This document shows, in pieces, positions 49,349 to 58,509 of a stretch of 64,000 nt of DNA. Source of the DNA: JAHFTY01 sp964584785 (lineage in GTDB: Bacteria > Acidobacteriota > Terriglobia > 20CM-2-55-15); contig CAZPBY010000044.1 in assembly GCA_964584785.1 (NCBI GenBank), positions 1 to 64,000 of the forward strand, in the 5' to 3' direction. Numbering within the stretch: position 1 is the stretch's first letter; every line of letters starts with the position of its first letter. The position numbers were made by a program, and so were the translations under genes. The notes below the pieces were generated by a model. It ran no database searches and had not been told where the DNA came from. It saw nothing but the letters and a program-made list of their open reading frames with translations.

Positions 49349-51778
49349 CTAGATGTCGAGGTTCTTGACCTCGAGTGCGTTTTCTTCAATGAATTGTCGT
49401 CGCGGTTCGACGGCGTCACCCATGAGGATGGTGAAGATTTCTCCTGTCTGCACAGCGTCTTTAATCTGAACCTGAAGAAGTGTTCGTTTTTCCGGATCCA
49501 TGGTGGTCTCCCACAACTGTTCCGGATTCATTTCGCCCAAGCCCTTATAGCGCTGGATCTGGAGATCCTTCTTGCCCAACTCCATGATGTGATCGATCAA
49601 CGCTTGCCGACTATTGACTGTAACAGTCGTCGGTGAGTCGAATTTCAGCTTGAACGGCGGATGATCCAGATCGCCAATGCTCTTATGCAAGGCCAGGAGT
49701 CGTTGATACTCGGCGCTCGAGAGGAGTTGATAGCCGATAAGTCGCGGTGACTGACTGCCCTGACGGTACATGAGTTTTTCGACGCTGTGCTCCTCGTCGG
49801 TGGAGACCTCCGTCGTGTAGCCCAGTTCCTGAATTTTAGCCGCGAGCACCTGCATGCGCTGCTTGTCACCAAGGAATCCGCGGCCATCGGCGGCCAGAGT
49901 GAGTAAAAGGTCAACGACGCGCGCATCGCGAAGATGGCGATCCACTCGCGTGAAAACGTTGTTCAGTTCGATGAGTTTTTCGAGAAAGTTCGTGAGCTCG
50001 CGGCCTTCGATGGATTTGGCCGTCTTCTCAATTTCGATGTGCAGGTTCTCGGTAGCCTTCTTGAGCAGAAACTTGCCCATCTGCCGTTCGTCTTTGATGT
50101 ATTGTTCGCTTTTTCCTCTCTTCAATTTGAACAGCGGCGGTTGAGCGATGAACACATGTCCTCGCTCGACCAACTCTCCCATTTGGCGGTAGAAGAACGT
50201 CAGGAGCAGCGTCCGGATGTGCGATCCATCGACGTCCGCGTCCGTCATGATGATGACTTTGTGGTATCGCAGCTTTGAAACATCAAAGTCGTCCTGGCCG
50301 ATCCCTGTACCCAACGCAGTGATCATCGCCACAATTTCCTGGTGCGTGAGCATCTTGTCGTATCGGGCCTTCTCAACGTTCAGAATCTTTCCTTTGATGG
50401 GAAGTATGGCCTGGGTTCGGCGGTCGCGGCCCTGTTTCGCCGAGCCACCGGCCGAATCGCCCTCCACAATGAAGATTTCAGAGAGTTCGGGCGAACGCTC
50501 CTGACAGTCCGCCAACTTCCCCGGCAGGGACATACTATCGAGCGCGCCTTTGCGGCGAACCAGTTCACGCGCGCGCCGGGCAGCCTCGCGGGCGCGAGCA
50601 GCTTCAATGGCCTTACCAATAATTTTCTTGGATACGGTTGGGTTCTGCTCGAGGAACTGAGTCAAGCCGTCGTTGACGAGCGTCTCGACGATGCCCTTTA
50701 CTTCGCTGTTTCCCAATTTGGTCTTCGTCTGACCTTCAAATTGGGGATTCGGTAGCTTCACGCTAATTACGCAGACCAAACCCTCGCGCACGTCGTCGCC
50801 CGAAAGATTCTCTTTCAATTCTTTGAAGAGATTGTTGGCGACGGCGTAGTTGTTCAGCGTACGCGTAAGGGCGGACTTGAAGCCGATAAGATGCGTGCCG
50901 CCTTCATGGGTGTTGATATTGTTGGCAAACGTGAAGATCTGTTCTTGATAGCTGTCGTTGTACTGCAAAGCAATCTCAAGATCGATGCCCTCACGAACGC
51001 CCTGAAAATAGATCACTTTCTCATGGAGCGGAATCTTGTTCTTGTTCAGGTGCTCGACGAAAGAAATGATTCCGCCCGTGTAATGAAACTCATGTTTCTT
51101 CTCGGTTCGCTCGTCTTCGATCGTGATCAGCACGCCCTTGTTCAGGAATGCGAGTTCGCGTAGCCGTTGCGACAGTACGTCGAAACTGAACTCGGTCGTC
51201 TCGAAGATTTCGAGGTCCGGCTTGAAGGTTACTTTTGTCCCTCGCCTATCGGTATGCCCTGTAACCTCGAGCGGCGCCTGCGGCACACCGCGCTTGTAAG
51301 ACTGGACATAAACTTTTCCGCCTCGCCAAATCTCGAGGTTCAGCCTTTCCGAAAGCGCGTTGACAACGGACACGCCTACGCCATGAAGTCCTCCGGAAAC
51401 CTTATACGCGGAGTTGTCGAACTTGCCGCCGGCATGAAGTTTCGTGAGAACAATCTCGGCCGCGGGCTTGCCTTCTTTCGGCATGATCTCAGTAGGAATG
51501 CCGCGTCCATTGTCGATCACAGTGACTGAATTTTCGATGTGGATAATGACATGCACTTCGGAACAGAACCCGGCCAGCGCTTCATCAATTGAGTTATCAA
51601 CGATTTCGTAGACCAGATGATGAAGACCATCTATGCCCGTGGAACCGATGTACATCGCGGGCCGTTTGCGTACCGCTTCAAGCCCCTCGAGGACCTTGAT
51701 ATGTTCAGCGCTGTAGTCGGTTGGGTTTTGCAGCGGCAACGTGTTTTCACTGCCGCGATCTTCTAGTCTTTCAGCCAT
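49349..51778 (-). CDS. gyrB: DNA gyrase subunit B
   Basis: GyrB is the ATPase subunit. The 809-residue protein has the GHKL part (YEIVDNSIDEALAG, DNGRGIPTE, GGLHGVGVSVVNALS), the Toprim part (EGDSAGGSAKQGRDRR, PIKGKILNVEKAR, DADVDGSHIRTLLLTFF) and the C-terminal QRYKGLGEMNPEQLWETTMD. It follows dnaN directly; recF, often found there, is absent. Confidence 0.97.
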   Translation of the reverse strand: MAERLEDRGSENTLPLQNPTDYSAEHIKVLEGLEAVRKRPAMYIGSTGIDGLHHLVYEIVDNSIDEALAGFCSEVHVIIHIENSVTVIDNGRGIPTEIMPKEGKPAAEIVLTKLHAGGKFDNSAYKVSGGLHGVGVSVVNALSERLNLEIWRGGKVYVQSYKRGVPQAPLEVTGHTDRRGTKVTFKPDLEIFETTEFSFDVLSQRLRELAFLNKGVLITIEDERTEKKHEFHYTGGIISFVEHLNKNKIPLHEKVIYFQGVREGIDLEIALQYNDSYQEQIFTFANNINTHEGGTHLIGFKSALTRTLNNYAVANNLFKELKENLSGDDVREGLVCVISVKLPNPQFEGQTKTKLGNSEVKGIVETLVNDGLTQFLEQNPTVSKKIIGKAIEAARAREAARRARELVRRKGALDSMSLPGKLADCQERSPELSEIFIVEGDSAGGSAKQGRDRRTQAILPIKGKILNVEKARYDKMLTHQEIVAMITALGTGIGQDDFDVSKLRYHKVIIMTDADVDGSHIRTLLLTFFYRQMGELVERGHVFIAQPPLFKLKRGKSEQYIKDERQMGKFLLKKATENLHIEIEKTAKSIEGRELTNFLEKLIELNNVFTRVDRHLRDARVVDLLLTLAADGRGFLGDKQRMQVLAAKIQELGYTTEVSTDEEHSVEKLMYRQGSQSPRLIGYQLLSSAEYQRLLALHKSIGDLDHPPFKLKFDSPTTVTVNSRQALIDHIMELGKKDLQIQRYKGLGEMNPEQLWETTMDPEKRTLLQVQIKDAVQTGEIFTILMGDAVEPRRQFIEENALEVKNLDI

Positions 51779-51877
51779 TTAGTTCTTGTACCTATCTGGA
51801 TAATGGGAACGCCGGGGGAATAAAAGGGCGCGTGAAAAATAACCTTTATTTTAGCAGATCAAGAGCAGCTTTCGGGA

Positions 51878-51898
51878 CCTCAAACTTTGTATTTGAGG
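51878..51898 (-). terminator. Hairpin in the dnaN-gyrB gap
   Basis: CCTCAAA (51878-51884) and TTTGAGG (51892-51898) form a perfect 7-base stem with a 7-base loop in the 192-base gap. There is no clear U-tract, so it may be an attenuator-type or weak end signal for dnaN. Nothing else is seen in this gap. Confidence 0.3.
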
Positions 51899-51970
51899 GA
51901 TCAGAAAAGGCAAATTACTTGTGGTCGGAACCTGGGGTTTCTACAACATCTTTGGATTCGTTTCGGATCC

Positions 51971-53083
51971 TCAGATTCGCATCGGCATGACGACGTATCG
52001 ATAGTTGTACTCCGTTGAAGGAAGGCTCCTCAACTGGGCCGCACTTTCGCTGTCTTTAAACTCGAAGCTGATCTCCGGATCATCGGAAGTTGTTAGGAAT
52101 TCAATCAGATACTGATGATTGAAGCCGACTTGTAAATCTTCCTTGTTATAGTCGATTTCCATGGTTTCATGGGCTTCACCGAGGTCGGAATGGCTTGCAC
52201 TGATTTCAAGAGCCGAATTCGTAACGGTCAATTTCACCGTCTTGGAACGCTCATCGGAAAGGATTGCGGCTCGCCTTATCGCTGAGGCGATTTCTTCACG
52301 ATCGACAGCAAACGTCCGGTCGTTAGAGCGTGGCAATACTGCTTCGTAGTTGGGAAACTGGCCCGTCAGCATCCGTGAAATAAGCAGACGCCGACCCATA
52401 TCAAAGAAAAGGTGATTGTCGTCACGTGAGAATACAACGGTTTCTGTATCGGCTGTTTCCAAAACAATGCGAACAATTTCGGACATTGCCTTTTTGGGAA
52501 CAAGGACCTTGATTTCTTCCGTCAGGTCTTCCATTGCCTCAACTTTTTCGATGTGTGCCAACCGATGTCCGTCCGTTGCGACCATGGTGATCGATCCAGG
52601 TTTCATCACGAGTAACGCGCCGCTCAGCGTGTATTTCGAATCTTCGGTGCTGATGGCAAAAATTGTTCGAATGATCAGCTTCGCCAAAACATCCGCTGGA
52701 ATTCTTACGGTAGCTCCCTTCGGCTGGGAGAGCGCCGGAAAATCCTCCTGCGGTAAGCCGGCAATTCGAAATCGGCTGGATCCGCACGTTACAGTTATCC
52801 AGTTCGCATCTCCTCGTTTGAATTTGATCTCTTTATCTGGAAGGGCACGCACAATCTCGAAAAGGCGTTTTGCCGGAAGTGTAATGGTTCCGGGAACGGT
52901 TGTTTTCGCGGGCGTCATCGATTTCAGTCCAATCTCCAGATCGGTTGCTGCAATACCGAGTTCACCACCTTCGGTATGCATGAGCACATTTGCCAGGATC
53001 GGTATGGTTGTTTTACGTTCAACGACGCCTTGTATCAGTGTCAGTTCTTGAAGGAGATCAAATTTTCTGACTGTAAATTCCAT
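51971..53083 (-). CDS. dnaN: DNA polymerase III sliding clamp (beta)
   Basis: The beta clamp tethers polymerase to DNA. The 370-residue protein has the three-domain clamp layout, starting MEFTVRKFDLLQELTLIQGVVERK, and the C-terminal YRYVVMPMRI that forms part of the peptide-binding pocket. Length is normal. It lies 188 bases after dnaA. Confidence 0.96.
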   Translation of the reverse strand: MEFTVRKFDLLQELTLIQGVVERKTTIPILANVLMHTEGGELGIAATDLEIGLKSMTPAKTTVPGTITLPAKRLFEIVRALPDKEIKFKRGDANWITVTCGSSRFRIAGLPQEDFPALSQPKGATVRIPADVLAKLIIRTIFAISTEDSKYTLSGALLVMKPGSITMVATDGHRLAHIEKVEAMEDLTEEIKVLVPKKAMSEIVRIVLETADTETVVFSRDDNHLFFDMGRRLLISRMLTGQFPNYEAVLPRSNDRTFAVDREEIASAIRRAAILSDERSKTVKLTVTNSALEISASHSDLGEAHETMEIDYNKEDLQVGFNHQYLIEFLTTSDDPEISFEFKDSESAAQLRSLPSTEYNYRYVVMPMRI

Positions 53084-53202
53084 ACTATTTACTTTAGGAA
53101 ACCGTAGTCGTAGTTCCTGTGAATTTCGTCAATCTGTCAGTAAGTACAATGGCGCTGCTCTATTAGAGCCCAAACAGACTGTCGAAAATGGTGCGTTTTC
53201 AT

Positions 53203-53245
53203 TGTGGATGAACTGTTGACGGAACAGGTCCATCCGATTTTCACA
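53203..53245. other. DnaA-box-like sites in the dnaA-dnaN gap
   Basis: The minus-strand reading of 53203-53211 is TCATCCACA, one mismatch to TTATCCACA. A weaker ATTTTCACA lies at 53237-53245. They may serve autoregulation or be part of the origin. Confidence 0.35.
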
Positions 53246-53271
53246 CTTCATTAACAATGCTGATGGAAAAG

Positions 53272-54576
53272 TCATTTGAAAGAATCCAACAACGATTGAA
53301 TGATCTGGTTTATCTCACGATCTTCCTGCCGTAGCGACTCTATTTTGTTGATCGAGTGCAGCACCGTTGTATGGTGTTTGTGTCCAAATTCGCGACCAAT
53401 CTGCGGAAGCGAAAAGCCCGTCAGTCGTTTGCAAAGATACATTGCAATCTGACGTGGCAGAGCCACGGCTTTTGAGTTGTTTTTCGCTTTGAGATCCGGA
53501 ACACGCATCTGAAAGCGATCCGCAACGGCTTTCTGAATCATCTCGACCGTTATCGCACGGTCACCTGAACCTAGAATATCGCGTAACGTTTCCTGCGCCA
53601 TTGGCAGGGTGATGTCTGAATTTGTCAGAGCGCAGTACGCGATCAATCGGACAAGCGCACCCTCGAGCTCACGAATATTAGATTTGATCTTGCTGGCGAT
53701 ATACATTGCTACGTTGTCAGGGACTCCAATGTTCTGCCGCTCGGCTTTCTTTTTAATAATCGCAACTTTGGTTTCAAGATCTGGTGGCTGAATGTCCGCG
53801 ATAAGGCCCCATTCGAAGCGCGAATGCAATCGTTCTTCGAGTGTTGGAATATTCCGTGGCGGACAATCGGCGGAAATGATGATCTGTTTTTGAGCATCAT
53901 ACAGGGAATTGAACGTGTGGAAGAATTCTTCCTGAGTGCGTTCCTTGCCGGCGATGAATTGGATGTCATCGATCATGAGGACGTCATTGTTACGATACCG
54001 TTCGCGAAAACTCAGGATCTTATCGTGACGAATGGCGTTGATCATCTCGTTTGTGAACTTTTCCGTCGAGACGTACGTCAGTCGGAGTTCGCGGTTCTTG
54101 AGCTTGATCGCGTGACCGATCGAATGCATCAGGTGAGTCTTTCCCAGCCCGACCCCACCATAAATGAAAAGTGGGTTATACGCCTTTGAAGGGCGTTCGG
54201 CGACAGCTAGGGCTGCAGCGTGCGCGAACTGATTTGATGATCCAACAACGAAAGTTTCAAACGTGTACTTGGGATTGAGCGTGTTTTCAATGGATTCGAA
54301 ATCGAGGCTGCCTTGGGAAGGCGTGGGTTCCTTCTCGACAGTTTTTGGTTCGATTATATAGACCACTTCAATCTCACCGATGCCGACGGCTCGCGCCGCA
54401 TCAAGCACGACGTCGATGTGATCGTTGAGCCAATCCTGAAAATAGACGCTGGGCACACGTACGTACAACGCACGTCCGTCGTGTTTGAGAAGTTGCGTCG
54501 GTTTGAACCACGTATTGAAGCTTTGTTGATTAACTTTTTTTTCGATAACGTTCAGAACTTGCTGCCAGGTGTCCAT
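53272..54576 (-). CDS. dnaA: Chromosomal replication initiator DnaA
   Basis: DnaA melts oriC and loads helicase. The 434-residue protein has domain I (TWQQVLNVIEKKVNQQSFNTWF), the AAA+ core with GGVGLGKTHLMHSIGH and LMIDDIQFIAGKERTQEEFF, and the C-terminal DNA-binding signature (IGREFGHKHHTTVLHSINKIE). ATG 54576 (MDTWQQVL) fits the family; an upstream start adds 12 poor residues. Domain II is very short. Confidence 0.97.
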   Translation of the reverse strand: MDTWQQVLNVIEKKVNQQSFNTWFKPTQLLKHDGRALYVRVPSVYFQDWLNDHIDVVLDAARAVGIGEIEVVYIIEPKTVEKEPTPSQGSLDFESIENTLNPKYTFETFVVGSSNQFAHAAALAVAERPSKAYNPLFIYGGVGLGKTHLMHSIGHAIKLKNRELRLTYVSTEKFTNEMINAIRHDKILSFRERYRNNDVLMIDDIQFIAGKERTQEEFFHTFNSLYDAQKQIIISADCPPRNIPTLEERLHSRFEWGLIADIQPPDLETKVAIIKKKAERQNIGVPDNVAMYIASKIKSNIRELEGALVRLIAYCALTNSDITLPMAQETLRDILGSGDRAITVEMIQKAVADRFQMRVPDLKAKNNSKAVALPRQIAMYLCKRLTGFSLPQIGREFGHKHHTTVLHSINKIESLRQEDREINQIIQSLLDSFK

Positions 54577-54602
54577 GGACCATTCATAGAATGAAGAGAC
54601 GG

Positions 54603-54634
54603 ATTTCCACAAAAGTTTTCACAGATGTGGAAAA
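54603..54634. other. Cluster of imperfect DnaA boxes between dnaA and rpmH (candidate oriC part)
   Basis: Within 32 bases: ATTTCCACA (54603-54611), GTTTTCACA (54615-54623) and, on the minus strand, TTTTCCACA (54634-54626, one mismatch). All genes to the left up to gyrA read leftwards and all to the right up to bactofilin read rightwards, as expected around an origin. No strong AT-rich unwinding element is clear. Confidence 0.4.
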
Positions 54635-54761
54635 GACCCATCCACGTCTGCGAGAGAAAAGTACGAATTGGCGTGCGAGAAACCGCGGAAGGTTAGCACT
54701 TTCAAAAGTCGTTTTCAACGGACGTATGTTAACCTTAAGGTTTTTCAAGGAGAGTTGCACG

Positions 54762-54908
54762 ATGCCTAAGAGAACCTTTCAACCAAACAATCGACGTCGC
54801 GCAAAAATACACGGTTTTCGCGCACGGATGAAGACCCGCGGAGGCCAACTGGTTCTCAAATCCAGGCGGGACAAAGGCCGCAAGCGCGTTGTCGTTGAGC
54901 ATTACTAG
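54762..54908 (+). CDS. rpmH: 50S ribosomal protein L34
   Basis: The 48-residue basic protein MPKRTFQPNNRRRAKIHGF ... RMKTRGG ... RRDKGRKR is a typical L34. AAGGAGAG lies 9-16 bases upstream and supports ATG 54762. rnpA starts at the base after its TAG. First gene of a long rightward run. Confidence 0.97.
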   Translation: MPKRTFQPNNRRRAKIHGFRARMKTRGGQLVLKSRRDKGRKRVVVEHY

Positions 54909-55238
54909 TTGCACGCTGCGCTGTTTGTGCTGCACAACGCACGAGAATTCAAGACGGTTTACGAAAGGGGCGCAAAACGTTTATCGCGCTCCTTTGTTGT
55001 GTTTGGAACACCCAATGGCCTTGAACGGAGTCGCTTCGGTTTGACAGCACCTCGCAAGCTCGGAAAAGCTTATGAGAGAAACCGGATCAAGAGGCGGGTT
55101 CGCGAGATGGTCCGGCGTAGCGCTGAGTGTATTCCAGTCGGTTTTGATTGGGTCATTAATCCGCGTCGGTCGGTGTTGGACCGACCATTCGATGAGCTCT
55201 GTTCTGAATTGGTTTCCGTTTTAAACGGAATGGCATGA
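54909..55238 (+). CDS. rnpA: Ribonuclease P protein component
   Basis: RnpA supports the RNase P RNA in tRNA 5' maturation. The 109-residue basic protein has FKTVYERGAKRLSRSFVVF and the signature YERNRIKRRVREMVRR. TTG 54909 directly after the rpmH stop or GTG 54927 could be the start; the latter gives an N-terminus closer to the family. It overlaps yidD by 4 bases. Confidence 0.93.
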   Translation: MHAALFVLHNAREFKTVYERGAKRLSRSFVVFGTPNGLERSRFGLTAPRKLGKAYERNRIKRRVREMVRRSAECIPVGFDWVINPRRSVLDRPFDELCSELVSVLNGMA

Positions 55239-55453
55239 TTACAGCCACCAAACTGGTTATTCTTGCGATCCGCGGATACAAGTTAATACTCTCTCCATGG
55301 CTGCCTTCCGCCTGTCGGTTTACACCAACCTGTTCGGATTTCGCGATTGAAGCGCTGGGACGCACTGGACTGGTGCGGGGAGTTGTATGTGCCTTGGGTC
55401 GCTTGCTGCGCTGTCATCCGCTGAGTCGTGGTGGATTTGATCCTGTAAGGTAG
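55235..55453 (+). CDS. yidD: Membrane protein insertion efficiency factor YidD
   Basis: The 72-residue protein has IRGYKLILSPWLPSACRFTPTCSDFAIEAL and the end HPLSRGGFDPV, all hallmark YidD. It helps YidC insert inner-membrane proteins. It starts 4 bases inside rnpA and ends 21 before yidC. Confidence 0.94.
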   Translation: MITATKLVILAIRGYKLILSPWLPSACRFTPTCSDFAIEALGRTGLVRGVVCALGRLLRCHPLSRGGFDPVR

Positions 55454-55466
55454 CTGAGTCTAACGA

Positions 55467-55475
55467 TTATCCACA
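55467..55475 (+). other. Perfect DnaA-box sequence at the yidC start
   Basis: TTATCCACA matches the E. coli consensus in full and overlaps the first base of the yidC ATG. It is the only perfect match I found in the gaps I read. A single site 0.9 kb from dnaA may be chance. Confidence 0.3.
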
Positions 55476-57124
55476 TGGAAAAACGAGTCCTTATCGCTTT
55501 CTTCCTATCAATGGCAGTGTTCTATGCATCGCGATTGTTGCTGACGCAGCGAACGGTTGCGCCACCTAATCCGGCGTCATCGCAGCAACCGGCACCGGGG
55601 TTAGTCCCAAGCGGGAGTAACCCCCTCGGACCGACAGCTCCCGAACCGGCGGCTCCCAAGCAGGAACTGGAAACGTCGCAGCCGGAAGCGCCGCTTGTCG
55701 CTGACAAAGTTGAGGATGTTGTCGTCGAGACAGCTTTGTACTCGGCAACACTGAGCAATCATGGTGCTGTTTTGAGAAGTTTCAAGCTCAAATTGTACAC
55801 AGACGACACCAATAAGCCGATTGAACTCATCGACCCGAAATCGGCAGAAAAAGTGGGTTGGCCGCTGGCGATTTCAACTTCGGATGCCAAGCTCGACGAA
55901 GTGATCTCTAATGCGAACTTCGTGGTGAAACGTGAGAATACTCGAGTGGCGATGGAATTTGCATCGTCGGAGGTGTCGGTTCAAAAGTCGTTCGGATTCG
56001 ATCCCCTGAACTATCAACTGTCCATTGAGTCCAACGTGTCTCGTTCAGGCAAGTCCGTAGCCCATAGTATCCTCTGGCAGAGTGCTTTCGGCGATCAGTC
56101 GATACCGTACAATCCTGCGAAAGCCTACGTTGTTCGACCCAACAGCGCGTCGTTTAAAACTACAGCTGTAGCAAGTTTGAAGGACCCTGAAGAATTGACG
56201 GTGAACCGCATCGGGGTGCGAGATCAATATTTTTTGGCGATGTTCCTCCTCCCCGCAAACGCTACCGTCAGGACCCGCAAACTGGAGTTTCCAGGAGACG
56301 ACGGAAAACCCGTGCCAACAGGTTCTGTCCTCATCCCTTCTGTAGACCAACCGACGCGTTTATATCTCGGTCCGATGGATCCAAAGACCCTATCTCGAGT
56401 GGATCCACAATTGGAAGCCGTCATCGACTACGGGTTCTTCGGCGTCATCGCAAAACCCTTAACGTACGCTCTGTTATGGATTCATAGCTTTATTGGTAAT
56501 TTTGGCTGGGCCATCATTCTTCTCACTCTGTTCATCAATTTTGTGCTCTTTCCGCTTCGCATCAAGCAACAGGTTTCGATGCAGAAAATGCAGAAGATCC
56601 AACCTCAGATGCGGACGCTTCAAGACAAGTACAAAAAGCTGAAACCGACAGATCCCAAGCGTGTCGAGATTCAAACGCAGATGATGAACGTATACAAAGA
56701 ACACGGCATCAATCCGATGAGTGGCTGCCTGCCCCTTCTACTACAAATGCCGTTTTTATATGCCTTTTATACGATGCTTTCGGTTGCGATCGAGCTACGA
56801 CATGCACCGTGGATGCTTTGGATACATGACCTCTCGAAGGCGGATCCCTACCACATCATGCCTTTAACGATGGCCGCCTCAATGATCATCCAACAGAAGA
56901 TGACTCCCACAGCTGTGGATCCAGCGCAAGCTCGAATGATGATGATCATGCCAGTGATGCTTGCTGTTTTGCTTTGGTCCTCCCAGAGCGGGTTGATGCT
57001 GTATTGGCTAACTAGTAATGTAGTAGGAATCAGCCAACAGTTCTTTTTGAATAAATATTGGGGTGCGGGGACGGAGACATCAGCCAGCAAGAAGGCAAAT
57101 AAGAAGACTGATCGCGATGGGTGA
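55475..57124 (+). CDS. yidC: Membrane protein insertase YidC
   Basis: The 549-residue protein has TM1 (MEKRVLIAFFLSMAVFYAS), a Pro-rich linker, the large periplasmic domain of Gram-negative YidC (about 80-340) and the conserved five-TM core (FIGNFGWAIILLTLFINFVLFPLRIKQQVSM to ISQQFFLNKYW). The core Arg of FPLRIKQ, needed for insertion, is present. A Lys-rich tail may touch the ribosome. Confidence 0.96.
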   Translation: MEKRVLIAFFLSMAVFYASRLLLTQRTVAPPNPASSQQPAPGLVPSGSNPLGPTAPEPAAPKQELETSQPEAPLVADKVEDVVVETALYSATLSNHGAVLRSFKLKLYTDDTNKPIELIDPKSAEKVGWPLAISTSDAKLDEVISNANFVVKRENTRVAMEFASSEVSVQKSFGFDPLNYQLSIESNVSRSGKSVAHSILWQSAFGDQSIPYNPAKAYVVRPNSASFKTTAVASLKDPEELTVNRIGVRDQYFLAMFLLPANATVRTRKLEFPGDDGKPVPTGSVLIPSVDQPTRLYLGPMDPKTLSRVDPQLEAVIDYGFFGVIAKPLTYALLWIHSFIGNFGWAIILLTLFINFVLFPLRIKQQVSMQKMQKIQPQMRTLQDKYKKLKPTDPKRVEIQTQMMNVYKEHGINPMSGCLPLLLQMPFLYAFYTMLSVAIELRHAPWMLWIHDLSKADPYHIMPLTMAASMIIQQKMTPTAVDPAQARMMMIMPVMLAVLLWSSQSGLMLYWLTSNVVGISQQFFLNKYWGAGTETSASKKANKKTDRDG

Positions 57125-57130
57125 AGTTCA

Positions 57131-58507
57131 GTGCTTGAGGGCCTACACAAGATCATTTCCTCCGATGAGACGATCGTGGCCATTTCCACAGCTCAAAGCC
57201 GAAGCGCGATCGGAGTGATTCGTATCTCTGGATGTCAAGCCGTCGAGATTGCCCGCCGTCTTTTCAAAGGCAGTCAGGCGTTGGAGCATCGTCAGGTTCG
57301 AGTTGGGAAGTGGCATGAACCTTCCGGTGAGATACTGGATGAGGTCGTGGTTACCCTCGCACGACATCCGCATTCCTACACGGGTGAAGATCTGATTGAA
57401 ATCAGCGCCCATGGCAATCCGCTGACATTGAACCGGCTAGTGAAATCCATAATCGATTCGGGGGCGCGGCCGGCGGCTCCCGGTGAATTCACCCTGCGTG
57501 CCGTCACGAACGGGAAGATGGACTTGATCCAGGCTGAAGCGGTCGGCAAGTTTGTAGAGGCACAGACTGAGCAGCAAGCGCGTACTGCACTCCGGCAGTT
57601 GGAAGGTGCGGGAGCGAAACGAATCCATCCGATCAAACAGGCGCTTCTCGACATCATTGCTCGATTGGAAGCCGGCATCGATTTCGCGGAAGACGACGTT
57701 GACGTTCCGGATGGCGAAGCTGTTTTCGCTCGCACGAACTCTATATCGGCGTCGCTGACGACGATCCAGGAGAGCTTTGGTTACGGCCGTATCCTGATGG
57801 AAGGAGTTCGGGTAACCATTCTGGGTAAACCGAATGTTGGGAAATCGAGCATTTTTAACCGGCTTCTGCAGTCCGAACGCGCAATCGTCACCGATGTGCC
57901 CGGAACGACACGAGATGTCTTAGCCGAAGTCGTGAACTTGGATGGAATCCCGCTACGGTTGATGGATACTGCGGGTCTAAGGGAGACTTCGGACAAAGTG
58001 GAACAGATCGGGGTGATTCGATCGCTGGAGTCTGTGGCGGGAGCCGATCTGGCTTTGATCGTCCTCGATGGCTCCAGACCTTTGGATCGCGATGACGAAG
58101 AGGTGCTGAAGCAAGCCGCCACGATTCCCAATATCGTTGTAATCAATAAATCGGATTTACCCCAGGCACTGCAAAGTTGCCGAAACGGTAGTGTGATGGT
58201 CCGCGTCAGCGCGCTGACGAGTTGCGGGATGGACGACCTCCGCCGAGCCATTCTCGATTTTCTTATGGAACGTCATTCCGATTTGACTGAAGATTTCGTC
58301 CTGACAAGTGCGCGCCAGAACGAAGCGTTGTCCAAGGCAATTACGTCGTTGAACAATGCATCCAACGCGTCGCAAAGCGGTGTTCCGCATGAGATGCTGC
58401 TGTTGGATTTGTACGGTGCGCTCGCGGCTTTGAATGAATTGACCGGAGAGGTCGTAACGGAAGATATCCTGGATCGGATTTTTTCGACGTTCTGTATCGG
58501 AAAGTGA
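57131..58507 (+). CDS. mnmE: tRNA modification GTPase MnmE
   Basis: With MnmG it modifies U34 of tRNAs. The 458-residue protein has the folate-binding N-domain (AISTAQSRSAIGVIRISG), the G domain with GKPNVGKSSIFNRLL, DVPGTTRDV, DTAGLRE and NKSD, and the C-terminal FCIGK. GTG start 6 bases after the yidC stop region. MnmG follows at once. Confidence 0.96.
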   Translation: MLEGLHKIISSDETIVAISTAQSRSAIGVIRISGCQAVEIARRLFKGSQALEHRQVRVGKWHEPSGEILDEVVVTLARHPHSYTGEDLIEISAHGNPLTLNRLVKSIIDSGARPAAPGEFTLRAVTNGKMDLIQAEAVGKFVEAQTEQQARTALRQLEGAGAKRIHPIKQALLDIIARLEAGIDFAEDDVDVPDGEAVFARTNSISASLTTIQESFGYGRILMEGVRVTILGKPNVGKSSIFNRLLQSERAIVTDVPGTTRDVLAEVVNLDGIPLRLMDTAGLRETSDKVEQIGVIRSLESVAGADLALIVLDGSRPLDRDDEEVLKQAATIPNIVVINKSDLPQALQSCRNGSVMVRVSALTSCGMDDLRRAILDFLMERHSDLTEDFVLTSARQNEALSKAITSLNNASNASQSGVPHEMLLLDLYGALAALNELTGEVVTEDILDRIFSTFCIGK

Positions 58508-58509
58508 CC

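Noticed and set aside
51779..51970. A missed recF between dnaN and gyrB
   Set aside because: The gap is only 192 bases and no frame in it resembles RecF.
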